From Fremontodendron californicum (lineage: Eukaryota > Streptophyta > Magnoliopsida > Malvales > Malvaceae), in assembly GCA_030761205.1 (NCBI GenBank), contig JAULJL010000048.1, forward strand, positions 5,881,501-5,945,500: 64,000 nt of DNA, read 5' to 3'. The notes beneath the pieces are model-generated. The model was given only the letters and a program-made list of their open reading frames with translations, did not search any database and was not told the origin of the DNA. How positions within the stretch are numbered: the stretch's first letter is position 1; every line of letters begins with the position of its first letter. Below, one piece after another: positions 42,668 to 54,081 of the stretch. The position numbers and the translations under genes are program-made.

Positions 42668-45600
42668 CTAATACATAGAATAGTTCTCACTAACACCAGG
42701 CCTGATGCTTTTATAAATTGCCATGACAATAGGAAGAATACCAGTGAGTGCAATCTGAAGCTGATCCGAGCTACTCGTTCGAACAGTAATCTGTCCACTC
42801 ATCTTATTGTTCAGTCCTGCACGAACCGCTATTTTCGAACTCCGTCCGACAGAAAGTTGAGATTGAAAATTGGCACCCAATGCCAAGTCCCCTCTCCATT
42901 TGACTAGAGACAAACCCAAAGAGGATTGATCCTGGCCGATTGGAAAATCTGCGTCCCTGAGCCGGACTTCTAGATTGGCTCCATATGCTGCATCACCTTG
43001 AGATCTAACAGTCCCAGTGCTACCAACCAACATCAGCCGTTTTCCAACAACAATATGATCCTCAAGTTTGAACCCAGTTGCAACATTCTCACCTAAAAAT
43101 GTGACAGAAAAGCCCGCAGCTGTTTTGTTCTTTTTGAGATTTTTGAATTTGGTCTCCCCTCTGAGAATATAAGCTAATTGCTTTCCAACATTTTGGATGT
43201 CAAAGCCAGCCATGCTTGATCCATTTTCTCCATGCTTGGTAGAAACTGAAGAATCCAAATGGATGTTAAACTCTTTCTTATCCTTCGTGAGTTGCACGGC
43301 GACTGCAGCTGGAAACTGGCTGGCAATTGCTAGACTATGTTCAACATTAACACCATCATACCCACAATCATGGTCCCAGCCATGAGTGTCCAAAACTGGC
43401 CTCGCCAAGAACTGAGAAGTTGGTTCCAAGAACCGGTACCTGTAAGCTGGATTATCAGCATCAAAGGAAGGTGGCATGACCATATCAGGTAATGGAACTG
43501 GTACAGCTGCTGGAACACCAGTTTCCTCATTAACATCTTCCCCCATGTAACCATATTCATCAACAGCAGGCTTTCCTTTCTTCTTCATCTCTCTCATTCT
43601 TCTCAACTCCTCCCTCCACTGCTTTTTCTGGAGGAGCTTCACCCGATAATCATACTCCTCAAAATATGCCTTCCTTTGCACCTTGCTGAGCTTAGCAAGC
43701 TGTGCTTTCCTTAGAGGTTTGAAAGGTGGGAGCTGCTCATACTCATCCTCTTCTTCATCTTGATCAGAATCGGACAAATCAGCCATATCAATATCTGAGT
43801 CACCATTCTCACCACCCTGATCAGCAGAGAGTTTAGGATGGCTGCGAGACTGCAAAAGCCAAGATAATAAGTATGGAAGAGGAGGAGAACGGACACGAAA
43901 ACCAAAGAGCTTCCGATGGTCAAATGGATCTTGAGGTTTGGAGAGAGAACTTGCTTCAGATAAGACTTTCATAGAGTAGCATAACAGCAATAGCTGAGGT
44001 CTCCAAGTTTGACCATTAGGAAGCACCTTGTGGCCATCTCTATTCTTTCGACATGAAGGATGATTTTCAACAAGAGAAACAGGATTCATCAAACTTGGAT
44101 TCATCAGGCGCAGATCACCAACAGCCTGACCAATAGACTGCTGAACAACATGGGAACGTTGGGCAACAAACACCTCATAACTCAAAGGTGAGCCAGATGG
44201 TCCATCTGGAGGTGCAGAAGCAGCATGAGTCAAAGCAACTACGGCATTTTTCCAGATAGAGGAGCCAAGGGAATTAGTGATTGATCTTAACAATGGCAGA
44301 TCATTAAGATCCCGAGTCCGGGTGTCCAGCCGATCAACATAGAGTACAACATCAGGGGGACACTTCTTTATGAATTTTTTTACAGAGGCTAGGACCTTGC
44401 GGTTGGCGCCTTGCTCTATGGCTGAAGATTTCAAACCTGGGGCATCAATGACCCTGAGTTTAACACCATCTACTATTCCAGTAATCTCTTTCACAACTGC
44501 AGTGCCAGGTTCAAATGCATGAATTGAGGCCTTCTCCTCACCAAAGATTGAATTTATTGTAGCGCTCTTGCCCACCCCAACCTTCCCAAGAACAAGTATG
44601 TTCAAGGAGAAGCTTAAATCATCTTTACCCTCTGCTTCAAGTTCCAGAGCATTCCTCTTTGCAGAATCAAGGCTAAACAGTTGACTAGTTTGCCTCCCTG
44701 CGACAAGAGCCAGTCTATATAGAACTTGTGCTGCTATAGAATCTTCTGGAGAATGTCCTAACCTCTGAACAAGCCTCAAGAATTTGACTCTTATCAGCTG
44801 TAACTTTTCCAATCTTTTTTTATCTTCTTCACTCAAGTTGTTGTCAGAGTCTCTGCCACTCGTTACAGCAGAAGGACTGAATAGGTTAGGTCGGTTTGAT
44901 CGAGGTGCAGATTTTGCATTGAGGAGTGAGGATCCTAAACCTGCAGGACGCTCAACAGAGAAAAGCCTGGATCCGTCTTGAGAGGTTATAGTAATGTTAC
45001 CACCATCATCAGAGCCAGCGCCAGCGCCAGTTGCAGCTTTCAAGAGAGCTGCCAAAGCAGCAGAATCAAATAACTCCTTCCCCTCCCCTTCTTCATCAGT
45101 GTCCTCTTCTTCATCCGAATCAATGACAATCTGACCATCAATTCCCTGAGAATGATCATGAGAAGTATCACCACCTGAGCGAGAACCAATAGCAGATCCT
45201 CGTTCTAGCTCCTCCAAGAATTGTTTAGCAGCTTCAGCATCCTCAAAGATCATACCTTCAGTCTCTCCATCAGTATCTGAGCCTTCAATTTCACCACCTT
45301 CATCTTGATGGCGCTGCTCTTTTTCTTCACCTTCAAAAGTAACTTCTGCTTCAGAAACTGTAGTTTGTTCAAAAGAATTGGAAGAATGAGATTCTTCTAC
45401 TGCCATGGTTACCAATCTGCTCTGAGAATCACTATCTAAATTCTCTGTTTCATGAGCTGCCATCATTTCTGTAGGTTGAGAAGAACAATCGATCGTCTGA
45501 ATTCCATCTCTACCCCCTCCATCTATTTTCTCAGCAGATGTTTTTTCCAACACATCTATATCTGCCTCCTCTTTGAGGTCATTTACTTTGGTTCCGAAAT

Positions 45601-46492
45601 TGTCTTTACCAAGCAAATCCCCACTAGCAGAATCAACTTTCCTCTCAGCATCAATTTCAGAAGTCTGTTCACAAGCCAAGACCTCAGCAGTTTCAATTCT
45701 ATTGGTTGCAACAGGCTCAATAGGTTTGTCGACATTCAGAACACGTTGTTCCTCGTCATGATTAATCTGATTAAAGCCATTATCCAAGCTCGCATTCCCA
45801 GCAATCGGAATCACCTCCGTCCCCTTACTCTCAGATTTCTTACTGTCTGAAGCATCTCCAATTAAAGGTGTTGCATCAACCGCCAATTCCTCTCCACCGG
45901 AAAATTTCAAACCGTCTACTTCAACCACCTTATAATCTACTGCTCCTGCAATAATAGGACCGGCATACTTAGCTCCACCAGCTAAAACCGAAGTATTCTC
46001 AAGCATCCCAATCCTACCTTCCTCACTGCTTTCCATTGCTAAAACAGATTGGTCAGCATCACCAATAGAGCCTATTTCCACCTTATCCTCCTTTCCTCCA
46101 TAACCAACACCTTGAATATCAAGGTTTTTAATCAAACCCTCACCTCTAAATCCCTCCAAACCATTATCACCACCCCCAAGCGAGTGGTCTTTCAAAGAAT
46201 GGACAAAAGGGGCATCGCTATCTTTCCCTAGAGAGGGAATTTCATCATCAGGGTCATCCACAAGTGGCCCTTGAGGCGCTGTTTCAAACTTCTCCTCCTC
46301 ACCACTATCATTATCACTAGTTTTACCATTTTCATTAGCTTTCAAAGCATGTTCTGTTACTGAACTAGTTACAAATTTAGAATCATCATTGGAAGCTAAA
46401 AACGAAGACGAAAAAGAAGAAGAAGTAGAGGAACCTGGGGAGGTAGAGAGCGGCTGAGAGGTGATTTCCATGGCAGAAAGCTTGGCGTCCAT
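42668..46492 (-). CDS. TOC159: TOC159-type chloroplast outer-envelope preprotein receptor GTPase, single exon
   Basis: TOC159 binds transit peptides of photosynthetic preproteins at the chloroplast surface and hands them to TOC75. The 1274-residue protein has the family's three parts: an acidic, low-complexity A domain (about 1-600), a GTPase G domain with P-loop GKVGVGKSAT (636-645), DAPG (683-686) and TH (755-756), and a membrane-anchoring M domain (about 890-1274). The join has an acidic run (DSDIDMADLSDSDQDEEEDE) followed by the conserved FEEYDYRVKLLQKKQWREEL and RRMREMKKKGK. The C-terminus, RPGVSENYSMY, is complete. Length is shorter than the ~1500 residues of the Arabidopsis protein, the difference lying in the fast-evolving A domain. 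The start MDAKLSAMEI is the first ATG of the frame; M8 is an alternative. One exon for the main body is usual. No damage is seen. Confidence 0.95.
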   Translation of the reverse strand: MDAKLSAMEITSQPLSTSPGSSTSSSFSSSFLASNDDSKFVTSSVTEHALKANENGKTSDNDSGEEEKFETAPQGPLVDDPDDEIPSLGKDSDAPFVHSLKDHSLGGGDNGLEGFRGEGLIKNLDIQGVGYGGKEDKVEIGSIGDADQSVLAMESSEEGRIGMLENTSVLAGGAKYAGPIIAGAVDYKVVEVDGLKFSGGEELAVDATPLIGDASDSKKSESKGTEVIPIAGNASLDNGFNQINHDEEQRVLNVDKPIEPVATNRIETAEVLACEQTSEIDAERKVDSASGDLLGKDNFGTKVNDLKEEADIDVLEKTSAEKIDGGGRDGIQTIDCSSQPTEMMAAHETENLDSDSQSRLVTMAVEESHSSNSFEQTTVSEAEVTFEGEEKEQRHQDEGGEIEGSDTDGETEGMIFEDAEAAKQFLEELERGSAIGSRSGGDTSHDHSQGIDGQIVIDSDEEEDTDEEGEGKELFDSAALAALLKAATGAGAGSDDGGNITITSQDGSRLFSVERPAGLGSSLLNAKSAPRSNRPNLFSPSAVTSGRDSDNNLSEEDKKRLEKLQLIRVKFLRLVQRLGHSPEDSIAAQVLYRLALVAGRQTSQLFSLDSAKRNALELEAEGKDDLSFSLNILVLGKVGVGKSATINSIFGEEKASIHAFEPGTAVVKEITGIVDGVKLRVIDAPGLKSSAIEQGANRKVLASVKKFIKKCPPDVVLYVDRLDTRTRDLNDLPLLRSITNSLGSSIWKNAVVALTHAASAPPDGPSGSPLSYEVFVAQRSHVVQQSIGQAVGDLRLMNPSLMNPVSLVENHPSCRKNRDGHKVLPNGQTWRPQLLLLCYSMKVLSEASSLSKPQDPFDHRKLFGFRVRSPPLPYLLSWLLQSRSHPKLSADQGGENGDSDIDMADLSDSDQDEEEDEYEQLPPFKPLRKAQLAKLSKVQRKAYFEEYDYRVKLLQKKQWREELRRMREMKKKGKPAVDEYGYMGEDVNEETGVPAAVPVPLPDMVMPPSFDADNPAYRYRFLEPTSQFLARPVLDTHGWDHDCGYDGVNVEHSLAIASQFPAAVAVQLTKDKKEFNIHLDSSVSTKHGENGSSMAGFDIQNVGKQLAYILRGETKFKNLKKNKTAAGFSVTFLGENVATGFKLEDHIVVGKRLMLVGSTGTVRSQGDAAYGANLEVRLRDADFPIGQDQSSLGLSLVKWRGDLALGANFQSQLSVGRSSKIAVRAGLNNKMSGQITVRTSSSDQLQIALTGILPIVMAIYKSIRPGVSENYSMY

Positions 46493-46984
46493 CAGAGGTA
46501 GGTAGTAAGAGATGAGAGGGAGATAGAATTAGGGTTTTAGGAGAGGATAGGAATTTTGGGGGAATTGATTGGTAAGAATAAATTGGATGGGATTAAAGGA
46601 ATTTGTGATTGGAAGAGGAGAAGATAAGGTGGAAGCAAAGTGTTTGGAGAGTTGTGTGTTTTTTTTTTTTTTTTAATTATTTCATATATTTTCGGTGGAC
46701 AGTCTTTTCATTTTTGTTGGTGACAGTAATTTTTTAATATATTTTTTGAAGTTTATTTTTTAAAATATTCAATTAATCTTTTTTTAATATATATCTTACT
46801 CTATTGTGGAAAGAAAAAAAAGGAATTGCAAAAACAAAATTTGTCATAGATGGATTATAAATTTTTTTGACTTAAAATAAGAAAATATATTCAAACTTTA
46901 AAAATCTAACGCTCCATTTAATTGAAAAGAAATTATAATGACGGCAAAAACAACCTTGGATTTCATCGATTTAAAATAATTAGA
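46493..46984. other. TOC159 upstream region
   Basis: Purine-rich leader (46493-46640 on the plus strand) and a T-run at 46659-46674. No TATA box was assigned with confidence. The remainder is AT-rich. Confidence 0.4.
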
Positions 46985-47346
46985 TCAAATCAGTCGATTG
47001 AATGAAAAATCAATGATATATTCAATCTGGTATATATTATAAAATCGAAGATTGTTCAAACATATAAAAAATTGATTAAATAGGTAAAAAACGATAAAAA
47101 CCCGAACCCCCCAAAAACCCTAATATTAATTTTTTTTTTAATTTTATTATATGTGATGATGAAATTTGAGTTTTTTAATCTCTTGAATCTATATTAAAAT
47201 CAAATCATTTAACCAAATGCACATATTTATTAAATAATTACTATATTTAATACTTATATAATATTAAAAAAAATTTAATACAATCGGACGATTCGATAAT
47301 TGAAAGTATTATCAATTTGACTTTCGATCTAATTTTTTTTAACATT
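46985..47346. repeat. Family B element copy, ends not resolved
   Basis: Shares GATTAAATAGGTAAAAAACGATAAAAACCCG, ATCAAATCATTTAACCAAATGC-like core words and the TTTTTTTTAACATTG right end with the resolved copies at 14259 and 26548. No duplication found. Confidence 0.6.
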
Positions 47347-48014
47347 GGACATCAAATTTAAAATTTTTTCTCTTTCTTTTTTTTTTTTCCTTTTCTCTTT
47401 CTCTCGTGTCTCTCTCTCTTTTTAATTTTTCTAGTTTCTTTCAAATTTCAAATTTATTTTTAATTTTTCTATTTTAAAATCTTTTATTTTAAAAATAAAA
47501 AAGAAAATATATTTTTTATTTTTATTAACGTGGCTAGGAACCCCACCTTTGATGCGGCACTAACGTATTATTTGATTTGGTATTTTCTCAAAAATAACAC
47601 TTTATCATTAATAAAAAAAAGTCACATTAATTTTTTTTTCTAACGGTGAAGTAACATGGCTTAAGGAATACAAATTTAAATTTTTAATTATGAATTTTCA
47701 TTTTTTTGAATATTAATTTAATATAAATGGTATAATTAAAAAAAAATTGTTAACGAATATTTTAAAGATACTCTTTAAAGTTATTATATATTAATAATTT
47801 CATTTAATACATTAAAAATAATTAATAAAATTATCGACTACTATATGTAATACAATATTATTGCTATAAATAAAATATTAGTAACCTTAAAAAATATCAT
47901 AAGGACACTTTTTAACAAAATTCAATTAAGAAACCAAAAGAATATTAACTCTTTTAAAAAATATTTTGAAATAATTTTGGAATGTTTTTTAAATCATCAT
48001 TATCATTGCATGTA
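47347..48014. other. AT-rich intergenic DNA with a decayed MITE
   Basis: 47738-47940 resembles the 9-bp-TSD element at 50863 (TTTTAAAGATACTCTTTAAAG at left, TCATAAGGACACTTTTTAACAAAATT at right). 47360-47415 is CT-rich. No gene. Confidence 0.45.
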
Positions 48015-48342
48015 CAGTTGAAAAAATTGAATTGATTGGTAGAATCGAAAATCGAAAGTCTATCCGATCCTGTATATATTATAAAATCGAAAATTATGCA
48101 AACCGATGAAAAATCGATTGAATCGGTAAAAAATAGGAAAAAACCAATTTTAAACTTATTTTTTTAATTTTTAAAAAAATATATTTATTGTATATGATAA
48201 GATTTGAATTTTTAACCTCTTAGATCTATATAAAATACCATATCATTTAGCTAAATATATATTTTTATTAAATATTTATGTTTTAAAAATTTAATCGATT
48301 GGCTCTCATTAGTTTGATTTTTATCTGATTTTTTAAATATTG
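48015..48342. repeat. Family B element copy
   Basis: Starts CAGTTGAAAAAATTGAATTG and ends TTTTTTAAATATTG, with the family's CGAAAGTCTATCCGATCC and TTTGAATTTTTAACCTCTTAG interior. Flanks do not match. Confidence 0.65.
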
Positions 48343-48651
48343 ATTGTAAGTTTCACTTGCAAATTAAAATTGGATTGAGCTAGAAGCCCATATGAGAGTG
48401 AGTACCAATAATCTAGGCTCTCCTTGGGTTCCCCCCTCACCCACAAAGTCCCGAAAGAAGAATTTTGTTTTGTTGTTTTGCGTTTGAAAGATAACGTTGG
48501 GGATTAAATTTCTCCATGTTTTTGACTTTCAAATTACGTGCTTTGTTTTACCTCTCTTATTCCTCATCTCAAATGTCTGGCCATAAAACATTCTGACGGT
48601 TTTTATTGATATCAAATCTCTCGTGATCCTAAGTGGTCCTCAAATTTAACC
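48343..48651. other. Intergenic, no gene seen
   Basis: Moderate-complexity sequence without a recognisable domain or repeat. Confidence 0.35.
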
Positions 48652-48998
48652 CAACTTTGAACCAATAAATAAAACATTGAGATCGAAGATTAAATCAGTG
48701 TAATTTTTGGATCACTGTTAAATAATAAATAAATAATTTTGATATTAAATAAATATTAAATATAATAATTAATTAATAAAATATATATTTGGCTTAATGA
48801 TATGGTATGACTAAGAGGTTAAAGTTCAAGTTTCATTACTTACAAAAATAATTTTAATAGAAAAACAATAAAAATAACAAAAACAAGTTTTCTACCGGTT
48901 TATTGAATCCCGATTCTTTGATATATGTTGGACCGAATAGACTACCGATTCTCGATTATATCGGTCCAACCAACCAATACGGTCCGATTTTTTTAACA
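48652..48998. repeat. Family B element copy, reverse orientation
   Basis: Contains TTGGCTTAATGATATGGTATG and ACTAAGAGGTTAAAGTTCAAG, the reverse of the family core, and ends CGATTTTTTTAACATTG. Flanks match weakly. Confidence 0.6.
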
Positions 48999-49376
48999 TT
49001 GACTTGAACTGAATTAGTCTAAATTTGTATTCAATTATAATTACTAAAGAATTATTTTGTCTTATAAGATATGTGAATTTTTTAAATTTTACAAACGTAA
49101 ATAGAATATTGTCATCAATGCTTTTATTTATCATCAATTAATTTATTAATTATTTTAAATATACCTATTAAAATAAGTGACAATTCTCTAATTTCAATTA
49201 TAAAAAAAAAAAAAAGACAATTCTCTAATTTCATTAATGAAATTTAAAAACTCTAACCATTGTGTATGAGATAAAATTTTCATAATAAAATAGTTTGTCA
49301 AGAACATGAATTGATCCGAAATAACGTACTTTCAAAATAGTAGTTCGAATACCACAATTTTATTTGTTACCAAGTA

Positions 49377-49883
49377 TAGGGATGGCAAAACCCGATCCGA
49401 CCGATGGATTTCGCACCGATTCGCTCCGAATGGAGAGGTTTTTTTTGGAGCGGGGTGGAGCGGAGCTGTTTTGGTAAATGCTTGCTCCACTCCGCCCCGC
49501 CCCGACTTTTGAAATTACTATTTTATCCTTTAAAATATTTTATATTTTTTCTTATATTTTTAATATATATTAGATATATATACTAAAATCATATATATAT
49601 ACTAATATTTTATATCTATATTTTAGTATATATGTATTATATATATTATATTAAAGATTTTTATATACTAAAATTATGTTTATGAATAAATTATAATATA
49701 ATTTTTACAATATTAAGTTAAAAATAATTAATATAAATTGGGGTGTAGCGGAGTGGAGCATCGTGAAGCGGTTATGGATGTAGCCGACATCCATGGATGT
49801 GGATGTTTCCAACATCCATGCAAGAGTGGGGTGGAGGTGGATAAGGCAATATCCGCCCCCGCCCCGCTCCATTGCCATCACTA
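49377..49883. mobile_element. hAT-type non-autonomous element with GGAGCGGGG arms (507 bp)
   Basis: Begins TAGGGATGGCAAAACCC and ends CCATTGCCATCACTA (reverse TAGTGATGGCAATGG). Perfect 8-bp duplication ACCAAGTA at 49369-49376 and 49884-49891. GC-rich arms (GGAGCGGGGTGGAGCGGAGC, CCGCCCCGCCCCG) flank an AT-rich core. No protein. Confidence 0.94.
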
Positions 49884-50862
49884 ACCAAGTATCACATTAG
49901 GTATGTTTTAGACCTGTGAATTGGGCGGATCAGGTTAGATTTAAGTCGAATCAATTTGGATTGGGTCAATTCAAGTTTTAAAAAATTTGGATCGATTTCG
50001 AATTTGGATCATTTCGGGTTCGAGTCACTTCAGGTTCGGATCATTTCGGGTTCGGATTATTTCAGGTTCGGATCGTTTCGGACTCTGAGTCATTTCGGGT
50101 TCGGTTATTCGGGTTTGACACTCGGGTTATTCGGGTTCAGGTCGTTTCAGATTCGGGTCATTTCGGGTTCGGGTCTTGACACTCGGGTTATCCGGGTTTG
50201 TCACTCAAATTATTTAGTTCAATCGTTCGGGTCATTTAGGTTCAATTAATTAATTTTGAAATTAAATTAGATCAAATTTAAACAAATTACTTGATCGAGA
50301 CATATTTAACTAGAATTTTATCGAAATATAAAAATAAGTAATATTAAAAATAAATATAAACATTGTAATTTTAATTTCAAAATAAATATTTATCTAACTC
50401 GATTTTTGCGATTCGGACATAATCGGATAATTTTTTCTATTCGAGACTTAAGTATCTATTTTACAATTTTACTCAAACGAGTATTATTGTATACTTGAAA
50501 CCATTATCTTAAATTCTTAATCAATTTACATATTTGAATTTGATATTTGTAAATATATTATTAATTTATTATAATGTAATGTACAGATTATTATAACAAC
50601 ATACACATGTCAATGATTTATTTTATATACTTTTAGAAAATCACATTATAAAATTTAAAAATTATATATTTAAACATTTATCCTAAAATAACGTGTATAA
50701 CAATAACTTTATGATAGATTATAGGGAATTAGGAAATTATTAATTTCATAGATATGCATATGCACGTGTACGGTGAGGTAGCATCATCATGAGTTGGGTG
50801 GTGCCGTTTTTGTCAAAAATGTAAAACAAAAATTCATGCAAAATTCTTTGTTTATTTAAGAA

Positions 50863-51047
50863 GGATTTTGCTAATAAATGCCTTAAGGGTACTCTTTAAA
50901 GTTACTATATGTAGTAATATTTTTACCCAATGCATTAAAAATGATGAATAAAATTGTCAACTTTTGTAATTAATACAATATTATTACTATAAATAATACA
51001 TTAACTAACCTTAAAGAGTGTCATAAGGGCACTAATTAGCAAAACTC
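50863..51047. mobile_element. MITE with 9-bp target duplication (Mutator-like), nested in the 1.93-kb element
   Basis: Ends GGATTTTGCTAATAAATGCC and (reverse) GAGTTTTGCTAATTAGTGCC, an inverted repeat extending about 38 bp (through ACTCTTTAA). Perfect 9-bp duplication ATTTAAGAA at 50854-50862 and 51048-51056. Confidence 0.93.
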
Positions 51048-51073
51048 ATTTAAGAATTATTTACATTGATTTT

Positions 51074-51076
<3 letters not shown>

Positions 51077-51134
<58 letters not shown>
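51077..51134. repeat. Compound (CA)n(TA)n microsatellite
   Basis: (CA)n at about 51077-51092 continuing as (TA)n to 51134. Confidence 0.95.
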
Positions 51135-51137
<3 letters not shown>

Positions 51138-51847
51138 CAACAAGAGTTATTTAAAATGATCATTCATTGATAAATTTTAATGTAATATCTCTTTAAGTTC
51201 AAACAAATATTTGTTCATATTTTCAGACATTGATCAAAAAATTCAATTCAATTCCATTCCAACTAACATAATATATTTTAAAATCACAATTACAATTCAA
51301 AAAATTTAAACTAATCACATGTTAAAAAATTGTCATAATAGTAAAATTATAGGTCTTGTACGATATTTGTATATGTATAGTCACTGACTCACTGCAATAT
51401 TTTATATATAGAGAAGAGAACAAATATAGGAATAGGATCAATTTATACATATCAAATGATAATTGCATACTTTATCACACTCCAAAATGATAATTACAAG
51501 TTATAAATTTAAAACAAATTAATAATTTATGTTATAGGTATTATTTTTATTAAATAATATTTTTAAAATAAAATTATACTTAATTTAAGTTTGTGTCATT
51601 TCGGGTTAATTCTTGGGGTTATTTCGGGTTTGGATCATTTCGGGTTAGGGTTATTTTGGGTTCAGATCATTTTGGGTTAGGGTTATTCTGGATTCAGATC
51701 ATTTCGGGTTAGGATCATTTTCGAGTTCAAATTGGTCGGTTTCGGATTATTGATTTTGTTATCAAATCAGGTTGAATCAGATTTGATTTTGGATGAATTG
51801 ATCAAATTTTTTGGGTTCAAGTCAAAATTGATAAGTTTAGGTATGTT

Positions 51848-53226
51848 ATTAAATTATAAAAGAGTCAATCGTGGCAATCTCATTACTATAAGATAATTTA
51901 AAATAATCAAATTGAAATTGCGAAATTAAAACCCTCAACAAACATGATTATAGACTATTTACCTTTTCTTTTTTTTTTTTGGTCGAAAACTATTTACCTT
52001 TTCGAATAAGATGTAAAGTAACTCTAGAAATTTTGTCTGGACGTGTCACGAATTAAATCTTACTCTGAACAAACTTGATTATAAAAGTTGAGCAAAATCC
52101 ACACTATTCACTGAGCTAAAACCTTGCACTTGGTAATGGAAGGAAAAGGAATTTCTTTAGAAGAGGCTTTTTCTCTGGATGGGAGAATTCTTTTTCCATA
52201 ATTTTTTTGTCTTGCTATCAGATAGTTAAACATACTATTATTTATCCAAATAAGACTACTACAAGACTTACAAGTCCTTTATTATCTCTTTATAAGATAA
52301 TTAGTTAGGATCTAATTAATAAATTAAATCACCAAAATAAAAGCTAATTAAGTCTTTATCGATTTAGATGTTTGATAAACTCAAAAAAATTAAGTACTGA
52401 ATTTTTAATATTGAATTTATAAATACTGAATTTCTATTATAAAAATTGTTTGATATATTACTAAAAATTAAGTATTGATTATAATTATATTGTTTAATAA
52501 CTGTAAATGTTCAATTTTTAAAATTATTAATTTCACAATTTTAATTTTATTAACATAATATTTTATATTATTTTGAATAGTTTTGGATAAAAATTAAAAG
52601 GATAATTTAAATATTTCATCTTTAGTTATTTAAGAAGAAAAATAATTTAGTTTAAATATATTTCTTAAAAAGAAAATTGACTTCACATATTCTATATTAA
52701 GTAATAAGTCAACACTCAAATTTTTTCTATGAAGTAACATTTATACGAGTTATCACTTATCAAACACATTTAAAAAATTAAATTATTAATTTGTTTTTGA
52801 AATGCATTAAAATTTTTTAATGCGTTATCAAACGCACTCTTAATAAAGTAAAAGACCAACTCTCGTAATTGAATTATCTCAGACACTCAAATTGTAATAT
52901 ACTAACATTGAAATTCTGTCTACTTTAAATTTACAGATTAAAGTCCCTTGGCAAAACACAAGTTCTCACACTAGTATGTAATAAAAAAGATACAATCGAA
53001 AGACTTTATCAATAAGAAGCATTTATCAAGGTGAAGCAAGGATCAACAAGAACATCCAATATTCCTTAGCTTCAAAGAATTCTCTAACAAGCCATCGCAT
53101 GGAAATACATTTTAGTATAGTTCAAAAACCTAGAATATAGTTAAAGTTTATTTAGAATAAACTAATTAATCATGTAAACATTATCAAGAGAAAATCCAAA
53201 CCACAACAAACCAAGAAGTAGGTGAT
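51848..53226. other. Intergenic DNA with a probable hAT remnant
   Basis: About 52370-52850 is bounded by GATGTTTGATAAACTC and (reverse) GAGTGCGTTTGATAAC, with TTAAGTACTGAATTTT words inside, matching a common plant non-autonomous element. No duplication is readable. No gene. Confidence 0.4.
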
Positions 53227-53370
53227 ATTACTTGGACTCGAGAATGAGTTTCGAATACAAGTATATTTAATTTTTTAAGTTTTTTTTTCATATTTTTAAA
53301 AAATCATATCATCATACCAATATTTGAATATGTATTGAACATACTTTAAAAAAGAATTTCGGATAACATA
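53227..53370 (-). mobile_element. Decayed MITE-A copy
   Basis: Follows the reverse MITE-A order: TTACTTGGACTCGAGAATGAG, AAGTTTTTTTTTCATATTTTT, ATATTTGAATATGTATTGAAC, CGGATAACATA, with many substitutions and no duplication. Confidence 0.65.
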
Positions 53371-54017
53371 AGCTGACAATGAACCACGTAACTTTTTGAG
53401 AACTCCAAAACCCAGATTCTAGTGGGCTCTCAATGGATGCTACAAATTTGTACAATTAATATTTAAGTAGCATAGAACTTGTCTTTTTCAATTAGTAGCC
53501 TGGTGAGATGGATGTGGTTGCAGCCAAATCAAAGATTATTAAAACAAGCAGAAGAGAAAAAGTGATCCAAGATTCACAAAACAATTAAAAAAAAAAAACT
53601 ATTAGTCTTTTTTCATGTAATCTATATTGAAACTTTTTATCAGATTTGTACTCATCATACAAATTGATGCATATCCATTAACATCCCATCCCTACAACCT
53701 ATGAAAACCTAACATGGAATAAAACCAAAAGCCCATGCATCAGCATAAATGGCTAAAACAATTAAAAGCCACATGCATCAGCATAATCAAGAATCAACTA
53801 AGTTTAAAAGCAAACCCACCATAAATCAGTCCATCTTTTTCAAGTTTGCCATGAACCTATCAAGATAAATGGCGAAAAAAAAAAACAAATATCTAAATGC
53901 TTCTTCCAGACTAAAACCAGGAAAGCAAAGAAAAAGAAAGATGGTAGTTATGTTTTTCTTATTTCTCAAGAATGAGATTACGTTGCTAAGTCCTTTCCTT
54001 GCTGTCTTTATTAAAAG
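53371..54017. other. Intergenic, no gene seen
   Basis: Includes a short direct repeat GCATCAGCATAA (53737 and 53773). Nothing else recognisable. Confidence 0.35.
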
Positions 54018-54081
54018 CTATGTTACTCCGACTTTTTATTTTTTTGAAGTATCCGTATCTGACACATATTTGAGCATGGGT
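54018..54081 (+). mobile_element. Left half of a MITE-A cut by a Copia LTR
   Basis: CTATGTTACTCCGAC... through CATATTTGAGCATGGGT, then an abrupt switch to the LTR end at 54082. The missing half of the MITE is not found elsewhere in the window. Confidence 0.8.

Larger units (their letters stand above)
49908..51839. mobile_element. Large hAT-like non-autonomous element (1932 bp) with repeated GGGTTCGGGTCATTTC termini
   Basis: Perfect 8-bp duplication GGTATGTT at 49900-49907 and 51840-51847. Outer ends TTAGACCTGTGAATTGGG and (reverse) TAAACTTATCAATTTTGAC are weakly similar. Degenerate repeats of a ~16-bp TTTCGGGTTCGGATCA word fill about 49995-50240 and 51590-51745, both in the same direction. 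The core is AT-rich, encodes nothing recognisable, and holds a nested element at 50863-51047 and a microsatellite at 51077-51134. Confidence 0.8.

Noticed and set aside
49956..50249. 97-codon frame of FGF/SFR repeats
   Set aside because: It is the translation of the degenerate GGGTTCGGGTCATTTC minisatellite at a hAT-like element end.
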